From positions 74,612,860 to 74,676,859 of the forward strand of contig CM055097.1 of NCBI GenBank assembly GCA_029204225.1: a DNA stretch of 64,000 nt, in the 5' to 3' direction. Under the pieces are notes generated by a model. The model saw nothing but the letters and a program-made list of their open reading frames with translations, did no database searches and had not been told where the DNA came from. This stretch comes from Diphasiastrum complanatum. Lineage: Eukaryota; Streptophyta; Lycopodiopsida; Lycopodiales; Lycopodiaceae. Shown here in pieces: positions 61,491 to 64,000 of the stretch (the stretch's first letter is position 1; each line of letters starts with the position of its first letter). The position numbers were made by a program, and so were the translations under genes.

Positions 61491-62484
61491 AGAAAGTTTG
61501 AGTTCAAAAAGGGCTACATATGAATTCATGCCAATATCTCGTTTGCATTTTGTCACTATTTTCAACCATTATCTTTGAATCATTATAACTATTTAGTAGT
61601 AGCTCAAAAGTATGAGATGTAATATATCATTGGTGCTCTCGTCAGCACTTTTCAGTGCACCAATTCTCGTTGCATTCTGATATGCCAATCAAAAGTTATG
61701 CCGTTTTTAGTGTAGACTCAAAATGTGACTCAAAGAAGTAACGTTAAGTTAAAGCCACTATGTCAAGAAACTATTGGGCCACATGTACAAAAGAAGTGAA
61801 TAAAAGTGAATAAAAAATGAAAAAGGAATCTTGACAAAAGGCCCTTTTTGTGTTTAAACTTCCTCTAATGCTATTTGGTTCTTCATGTTCTAGTTATATC
61901 TTGATGTGTAAAATTGATGTAAGAAATAGTGAGGCATCCAATTTGGACACTATTATCTATATCAATTATAAAAGATACTTTAGAACCTTAGAAAGTATAT
62001 CTATACTTAGTATGAAGATCATTCTAAGATTGGATCAAAGTAGTATGGTTAAAACTATGCCAAAACTAGTTGAAGAGAGAGTGTGAGAGATTTCAACTAG
62101 TTTAGTCTAGTTTAGTCATATTTTGTTAAATTGTCAATATGAGGCCAACACTCATTTTAGAGTTAGAAATAAACTTTTTGAAGTTATGTTACTTTAAAAT
62201 ACATTTAATAAACACTTTTTGAAAGTGTGGGAAAGTTGGTAGTCGAGTTTGAGAGAGATTCAAATTTGAATGTTGGGTACTTTAAATCTAGACCCAAAAA
62301 TAGTAGGGTTTACATTTTGGAGGGAAAGACAAGTAGCCAAATAGGGTTTGGACCTACTATATATTGTTGTAACTCGTGGAGAGATATATCTTCTCTCTTC
62401 TCTCTCTCATTTCATCATTATACATGGTCCTTTAGGGTTCTATTACTCATTGGTGCACTCTCATGATATTATCTTGCAATTCTT
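61491..62484. other. LTR-like non-coding region
   Basis: No coding sequence. A ctactatatattgttg TATA-like box at 62355 and a following leader with ctctctc tracts look like the promoter part of an LTR, but no partner repeat or PBS was found. It ends where a copia RT fragment starts. Confidence 0.35.
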
Positions 62485-63561
62485 GTGTGTAGAATCCAAA
62501 TGTATGTCAAGACAACATTTCTTAAGGACAATGTTGAAGAGGAGTTCTACACCTTCCAATTGGAAGGATTCGAAGTCAAAGGCCAAGAGCACAAAGTGTG
62601 CAAGCTGCACAAAAAAATCCACGGTTTGAAACAGGCAGCAAGAACATGGTTCGATAGAATCAACTCTTATCTCATTCAATTGGGATTTGCAACCAATTCA
62701 GCTGAATGTAACGTTTATTCAAAGCATATAGACACCAATTCAGTTCACATAGCTCTTTACGTAGATGATGCGTTTATCTTGTCTAACGACACTTCTCTTC
62801 TACACACTGCTAAGAGTGATTTGTCAAAAAAATTTGACATGACTAATTTAGGAGATGTCCATTCTTTGCTAGAAATTTACATTACTAAAAATAGACTTCA
62901 AAAGAAGATCTATCTTAGTCAGCAGGCATATCTAAAAGGCATTTCAGAAAAAATTCATATGCTTGATTGCAAACCAATTGATACCCCAATGAATCCAAGT
63001 ATAGTATTGACTAAACCTACTTGGGTTGGTTTTGATAGTGAAGTACTCGACATAACAAAGTATCCTTATCATTTACTAATAGGATCTTTGATGTATGCAA
63101 TGCTATGTACTAGATCAGATTTAGCATATACTATTAGCACGTTAAGTCAATTCATGTCTAATCCTAGGATCTCTCATTGGAAAGCATTAAAGAGAGTGAT
63201 GAGATATATTCAAGAAAGTTTAGATTACATTTTATGTTATGATGGAAATGCTATCGACCCACTCATCCTGCGAGACTACTCTGACTCAGATTGGGGAGGA
63301 ACAGTCTCTACCAAAAAATCTACCTTTGGGTTCTGTTTCTATTTGGCCGGAGGACCTATTTTGTGGAACTCAAGAAAGCAAAAATTAGTTGCGCTTTCTT
63401 CGACAGAGGCAGAGTACATCATAGCATGTCAAGCTTCAAAAGAAGCTGTATGGATCAGGTTATTACTTCACGACCTACATTACACTCAGTTCAATGCTAC
63501 CACCATTATGTGTGACAACTTGAGCTGTATTTCACTGTCACTGAACTCGGCTTATGAGTGA
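62485..63561 (+). pseudogene. Copia RT-RNase H fragment, frame still open (element C9)
   Basis: A 358-codon frame begins in the middle of RT (VKTTFLKDNVEEEFY) and runs through LHKKIHGLKQAARTW, the catalytic YVDD at residues 92-95 (LYVDDAFILSND), IGSLMYAM, SQFMSNPRISHWKALKRVMRYI, and RNase H with YSDSDWGGT, LWNSRKQKLVALSSTEAEY and CDNLSCISL. It lacks gag, protease, integrase and the first third of RT, and RNase H breaks off at 63561. A 5'- and 3'-truncated copy without start context, so not a gene in spite of the open frame. Confidence 0.9.
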
Positions 63562-63660
63562 CAAGCATCTTTGTCAATGATCTGATAAGCACTATCAATC
63601 ATTCATAATAAGCAATCACCATCAGAAGGAGGAAGAACACACAATCACTATATGTCACAC
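63562..63660. other. Junction between opposite-strand copia fragments
   Basis: About 100 bases between the end of the plus-strand RNase H and the end of the minus-strand RNase H; may be part of the LTR of the minus-strand element. Confidence 0.4.
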
Positions 63661-64000
63661 TTACTGAAAGAGAGTACAATAAACCCTGAATATATATAGA
63701 GAGAAAACTAGTAGTTGACTATAGACAAAGGCTCCATCAAGTATTTTCTCTTGAACAGATTGATAATGTATTTTGATGTGCTTAGTTCGAGCATGTAGAA
63801 CTGGATTTTTGGCAAGGTGAATGCAGCTTTGGTTGTCGCAAGAAATAATAGTCGCATCCATCTATGGTTGACCTAAATCAACAAGAAATCTTTGTAGCCA
63901 TACTACTTCTTGTGTAGCATTGCTGAGTGCACAATATTTTGCTTCCGTTGAAGATAAGACTACTGTAGGTTTCTTTTTGTGGCTCCATGAAGCTGCAGCT
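63661..64000 (-). pseudogene. Copia RNase H end, minus strand, continues past window (element C10)
   Basis: On the minus strand from 64000: [31 protein letters not shown], a TAG stop near 63862, then CDNQSCIHLAKNPVLHARTK and IKIHYQSVQEKILDG. This is the C-terminal part of copia RNase H with one stop. The rest of the element lies to the right of the window. Confidence 0.88.

Overview
The window is AT-rich nuclear DNA from a land plant. The genes have spliceosomal introns with GT-AG borders. One is a nucleolar WD40 protein of the UTP13/TBL3 (TORMOZ) type, and two belong to the plant-specific ABA/WDS (ASR) family. Ty1/copia debris dominates the rest. A Penelope-like reverse transcriptase relic and the density of old copia copies would suit a fern or another non-flowering vascular plant. 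That placement is inference; nothing here fixes the species.

Layout. 1.6-8.1 kb, plus strand: the last nine exons of a UTP13-like gene, whose N-terminal half lies left of the window; its fifth visible intron holds the Penelope-like relic. 8.7-21.4 kb: intergenic DNA with a nearly complete but disabled copia element (about 13.3-18.5 kb), abutted by an opposite-strand integrase fragment and flanked by two arms of a roughly 1 kb inverted repeat that carry a copia RNase H scrap. 21.5-22.4 kb, minus strand: ASR gene 1, with a G-box/ABRE-type palindrome upstream. 24-30 kb: minus-strand copia remains, a 108-unit GA microsatellite, and an LTR/PBS/gag piece whose LTR carries repeated CACACGTGTG palindromes. 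32.5-34.4 kb: a copia fragment followed by a decayed 18S rRNA 3' end plus ITS1. 35-40.1 kb: an irregular tandem array of units of about 1.55 kb that begin with (CA)n and end in a stem-loop. 40.1-41.1 kb: Ty3/gypsy integrase and chromodomain-like remains. 44.5-45.6 kb, plus strand: ASR gene 2. 47.1-55.8 kb: a copia element split by a second copia element, with a perfect 5-bp target duplication (GGAAG). 55.8-58.3 kb: a compositionally odd, pyrimidine-rich block without recognised genes. 58.8-61.5 kb: a copia gag-protease followed by a 411-codon open frame that only faintly resembles copia polymerase. 62.5-64 kb: two copia RT/RNase H fragments on opposite strands.

The only host genes I can support are the UTP13-like gene (pre-18S rRNA processing) and the two ASR genes (small hydrophilic proteins linked to drought and abscisic acid). 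I see no functional link between them beyond proximity. The two ASR genes share one exon layout and point away from each other about 22 kb apart, which suits an old duplication later spread apart and partly inverted by transposon insertion. Every retroelement reading frame except two (60.3-61.5 kb and 62.5-63.6 kb) carries visible frameshifts or stops.
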